Below, piece after piece: positions 61,247 through 64,000 of a DNA stretch of 64,000 nt (its first letter is position 1; each line of letters starts with the position of its first letter). A program made the translations under genes and the position numbers. Source of the DNA: Bacillota bacterium (GTDB taxonomy: Bacteria > Bacillota_A > Clostridia > Lachnospirales > Lachnospiraceae); the NCBI GenBank assembly GCA_023443925.1, contig JAEZSL010000047.1, positions 27,298 to 91,297 on the forward strand, read 5' to 3'. The notes under the pieces were generated by a model. It saw only the letters and a list, made by a program, of their open reading frames with translations, made no database searches and had not been told where the DNA came from.

Positions 61247-61933
61247 TTATTCTGCTCCTTCTAGGATCTGATTCCAGGCCGAGACGACTTCTTCCGGTAC
61301 ATCTCCCAGATAGTAATTGCTCAGATACTCGATTCTTTTTCTTGTTATTTCAGCGATTTCATGATATACACTGTCTGACTTTAATCTTTCATATGCAGTT
61401 TTTGCAGCGGATGAAGTCTCGGGTTCAAAACAACCACTTTCATTTCTTGAGAACTTAACTCCATTTACTGAAAAAGCTTTACTTGTATCAGCACCCAGAT
61501 AACCTATAACCTTCGATACATTATTTGTCCATTTTTGATACTCACTTGCGCTAAAAGCAGCCGTATGCATTGTCCCGCCGGCAATCCTGAGTAATGCTGA
61601 CAGGGATTCAGCCATGTTTTGCGCTTCTGAAGCCTTTGAATTATTGGGTTTACCGCCTGAAATCTCTATACCTTCAGGCTTTACAGTCAATACATATCCT
61701 TCTGCAACATTAATTTGGGTACCATCAGCCAGATTTATGTTATTAGCAGACCGGCTAAAATTCGTACTGCTTGCCTGTTTAATCGGTTTTTCCAGTACCT
61801 TCTTAAGAGCCTCCGCTTCTTTTAACTGATGGGACATTAACTGAAATCCACTTTTATCATTGACTGCTGTGTTTCTGAGATTAGAAGTTAATTTTCTCGT
61901 ATTAAGGTTGATGTAAGATGATGTATTAATCAA
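61247..61933 (-). CDS. Hypothetical protein
   Basis: The 228-residue protein has no membrane segment or signal peptide and no motif I recognise. The N-terminus is Asn/Ser/Lys-rich ('SSYINLNTRKLTSNLRNTAVN'), with a middle 'NINLADGTQINVAEGYVLTVKPEGIEISGG' of beta character, and a helical C-terminal half. Low-complexity starts of this type occur in flagellar, secreted and structural proteins, but nothing here proves it. AGGAGG precedes the ATG. It is convergent with the AraC gene, 17 bases away. Confidence 0.7.
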   Translation of the reverse strand: MINTSSYINLNTRKLTSNLRNTAVNDKSGFQLMSHQLKEAEALKKVLEKPIKQASSTNFSRSANNINLADGTQINVAEGYVLTVKPEGIEISGGKPNNSKASEAQNMAESLSALLRIAGGTMHTAAFSASEYQKWTNNVSKVIGYLGADTSKAFSVNGVKFSRNESGCFEPETSSAAKTAYERLKSDSVYHEIAEITRKRIEYLSNYYLGDVPEEVVSAWNQILEGAE

Positions 61934-62159
61934 TGAATTTCCTCCTTGAATGCAGATAGCCAGTTAAGACGGCTGCATTTTTATCTTGTAGTTAATTATT
62001 TTACTGATGCAGCGGGAAACATCCCCTTCTTTTTCCATGCTAAACCAATAAAAGATCTTTCCTATTCTTTTGTATTCTCTATAAACAACTGTATCGTATC
62101 ATAAAATACAATTATTTGACGTTATATGTTGTAAATAGTACGATATTTGTAGTAAATAT

Positions 62160-62240
62160 TAGCTCCCATAGCATAAATCATCTGCTGGCAGATGATTTAC
62201 TGCCTCAAATCAGGGTGTGAAATGTCCTTTATTTCACATT
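62160..62240 (-). repeat. Composite repeat: palindrome P and hairpin H
   Basis: The inverted AGCTCCCAT linker, the palindrome with arms AAATCATCTGC and GCAGATGATTT (62175-62198), and the CAAATCAGG linker are followed by hairpin H (62215-62239). This is the array of 21.2 kb in reverse orientation. The rest of the 407-base gap 61934-62340 shows nothing recognisable. Confidence 0.85.
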
Positions 62241-62340
62241 AATAAAATGAAATGAGATGCTAAAGATTTTCATCTCAGCACCTCTTAAATTTCAAATATC
62301 TTTACTAATTAGTACCATTTCTCACCAGGTCATTGAAAGA

Positions 62341-63864
62341 TTATATCTCCAGTTCTGTTACTTCTTTTTTATACTCTTGTTCCTTCTCATTTTTATCATG
62401 AAGAGGATACCAAACCTGTGCAAAGAAAGGATCAACCTTAGCTCTGGCAGCATAATTCCAGCTCTTCCTTTCACATTCCGGGCACCAGTGCCCTCCTTCC
62501 AGAATAAGGCGGGGACTGGCCTCAAATTCGTGACCCAAGGCACACCGGAAGTTTAATTTACCCTTCCAATCACCCTTTTTCATCGTAATTGATCTGCACT
62601 CGCCTCCCCGGAATCTGGCAGCGCCTTTTACATTTTCAATATCCAGCTCTTCTTCCGGCTTTGATTCATCATAACCGTGATCAATGTGTACAACTTCATC
62701 CCAGTTAATAAAATGATTAAAATCGTTAATGTTTTCCGGTATCTCCTCCCAAGCCCGTTTGCTGCCCCAATATGCATCAATATGTGCTCCCATATCGTTC
62801 TCAATGAAGCGTACCGTTCCATGTTCTGTCCTGGCTTCCTTTATAAAAACCCTTTTCATGATGCTCCCCATAAGTCTTTGTCCTCCCGGCAGTTTGCACA
62901 TACTTCTTGCTACTGTTGCTGTAGCTCCTAATGTCTTTAGGTAGGCATCATAAAAATACTGCATAGAGTCGTGTCTGAAATGCAGGTGCTTCTCAAGCTT
63001 GTCTGAATCCAAATAATACTGTCCGTGGAAATTTCTGGTTGCATACCACTTAGGATCGATCACATACTTCATATCCTGAAAGCCAATGGCACCATATAGT
63101 TCTTTATACATGGAAAAGGTATCTACCCGGCAGCTTTCTCCTCCGCCTATATTATAAATGTGCCCCCAGAAATCCTCGGACAACTCACCTGTGAAATGAA
63201 AACGTGCAAGGTTTCCAAGTAGTATACCCGAATCTCTGTCAGAAACATATTCTAATACATTATCCAGACAATTGTGAAACATAATGGCATCGCTTATCTT
63301 ACTCATTGCAGTCCCCATTATTCCGGTTTGTCTTAAACTGACCCAGTATTTCAACCCAGACTCGATGAGGAATCGCTCTGCCGCAATTTTGGATACAGCA
63401 TAGTAATCATAAATACTGGGCTTTAGAGGATCTCCCACTCTCCCCCAATGTATGGGCGGCATCCGGTCTCCGGTTTCTGCAATGGTACCAATGGATACTA
63501 CTTTTACATCTTCCATTCTTCCCTGCTCTTTTATTGCTTCTATAATATTTTTTATGGATCCATAATTGATCTTCATGGCAAGTTTGGGTTCATAATCCGC
63601 CGCAGGTGATACCAGCGCAGCAACGTGAAGAATGATATCGGCGTTTCTAACACACTCATATACATCTTTATAATTGGTAAGATCACCCCAATAGATTGTT
63701 AACCCCTCCCTGTTCTCAAATTCCCGCATCTTCTGCCTGTCCGCTTCCGTATCAAGCACCAGTACGGTAATATCCTGCTTGTCCGTGTCTTTTAACAATT
63801 CCTTTAGTCCAAGGGAGCCCATGCCGCCCGAGGCTCCGGTTAATAACACTCTCTGTTTTTTCAT
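62341..63864 (-). CDS. Extended SDR (NAD-dependent epimerase/dehydratase) with zinc-ribbon-like C-terminus
   Basis: The 507-residue protein has an N-terminal Rossmann domain with 'VLLTGASGGMGSLG' (TGxxGxxG, G10/G13/G16), 'ILHVAALVSPAADY' and the catalytic 'YAVSKIAAERF' (Y-x-x-x-K). After about 300 residues of SDR come 'WGSKRAWEEIPENINDFNHF' and a C-terminal segment with 'GECRSITM', 'FRCALGHEFEASP' and 'GGHWCPECERKSW', whose Cys/His spacing looks like a zinc ribbon. The product is unclear. The ATG at 63864 is preferred over 63873 because AGGA lies nine bases before it. Confidence 0.85.
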   Translation of the reverse strand: MKKQRVLLTGASGGMGSLGLKELLKDTDKQDITVLVLDTEADRQKMREFENREGLTIYWGDLTNYKDVYECVRNADIILHVAALVSPAADYEPKLAMKINYGSIKNIIEAIKEQGRMEDVKVVSIGTIAETGDRMPPIHWGRVGDPLKPSIYDYYAVSKIAAERFLIESGLKYWVSLRQTGIMGTAMSKISDAIMFHNCLDNVLEYVSDRDSGILLGNLARFHFTGELSEDFWGHIYNIGGGESCRVDTFSMYKELYGAIGFQDMKYVIDPKWYATRNFHGQYYLDSDKLEKHLHFRHDSMQYFYDAYLKTLGATATVARSMCKLPGGQRLMGSIMKRVFIKEARTEHGTVRFIENDMGAHIDAYWGSKRAWEEIPENINDFNHFINWDEVVHIDHGYDESKPEEELDIENVKGAARFRGGECRSITMKKGDWKGKLNFRCALGHEFEASPRLILEGGHWCPECERKSWNYAARAKVDPFFAQVWYPLHDKNEKEQEYKKEVTELEI

Positions 63865-64000
63865 TTTTATCATTCCTCGTATTATAAGTTTATAGACCTC
63901 AAACACAGAGTCTATAGACTTATTTTTATGATATAGGTGTTGGATGAATCCTTGGTCATCCTATCATACCTACATAGTTAATAAGTTACTTTTCTGTCAT

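Overview
The window is low-GC DNA in the style of a plant-fibre-degrading member of the Lachnospiraceae (relatives of Lachnoclostridium/Clostridium phytofermentans or Anaerocolumna). The assignment rests on AT-rich gene spacing, strong AGGAGG-type ribosome binding sites, frequent TTG/GTG starts, many AraC-type regulators, a YesM/YesN-type two-component pair beside a CUT1 sugar ABC transporter, and several glycoside hydrolases. No rRNA, tRNA, CRISPR array, prophage or complete insertion sequence was seen. It reads as chromosomal accessory and metabolic DNA seeded with small palindromic repeats.

Layout. 0-3.1 kb: repeats, a toroid-fold protein, a VOC protein, an XRE regulator with a small membrane protein, and a pyrophosphatase-like remnant. 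3.2-7.3 kb: a DeoR regulator followed by a YczE-type membrane protein, a DUF89 phosphatase, a Nudix hydrolase and a nitrilase-family amidase, possibly a metabolite-repair set. 7.7-13.4 kb: AraC/GyrI regulator, membrane-anchored alpha/beta hydrolase, UDP-sugar pyrophosphorylase, extradiol dioxygenase and pirin. 13.6-18.0 kb: a MacB-like ABC exporter and a second XRE/membrane-protein pair. 18.3-23.2 kb: HD-GYP protein, ParB-like protein with a two-motif aspartic protease, glycosyltransferase and PlsY-like acyltransferase. 23.4-32.9 kb: GH42 beta-galactosidase, MATE transporter, AraC regulator and a divergent operon of two Gfo/Idh/MocA oxidoreductases and two sugar-phosphate isomerase/epimerases. 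33.3-41.9 kb: ZIP metal transporter, then a minus-strand set of solute-binding protein, two permeases, sensor kinase, response regulator with an in-frame stop, and an AraC regulator. 42.4-50.5 kb: FkbM methyltransferase, a TetR-flavodoxin-flavodoxin-pantothenate kinase group, an MBL hydrolase, a duplicated-domain protein and a copper-handling fusion protein. 50.7-61.2 kb: class V aminotransferase, GH78 and GH106-like rhamnosidases, a URO-D-family protein and two paralogous AraC regulators. 61.2-63.9 kb: an unknown protein and an extended SDR with a zinc-ribbon-like tail.

How the genes fit together. The GH42, GH78 and GH106-like enzymes, the CUT1 transporter and the oxidoreductase/isomerase operon suit uptake and breakdown of plant glycosides, each under a local AraC or two-component regulator. 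The most unusual feature is a set of small modular repeats. One module (A) occurs four times, all on the minus strand. In three copies it ends in a Shine-Dalgarno sequence placed exactly in front of a gene's ATG, so it looks like a portable 5' untranslated region. Other modules form palindromic hairpins that recombine in different orders in intergenic gaps.

All calls are by eye from motifs and gene order; no database search was run.
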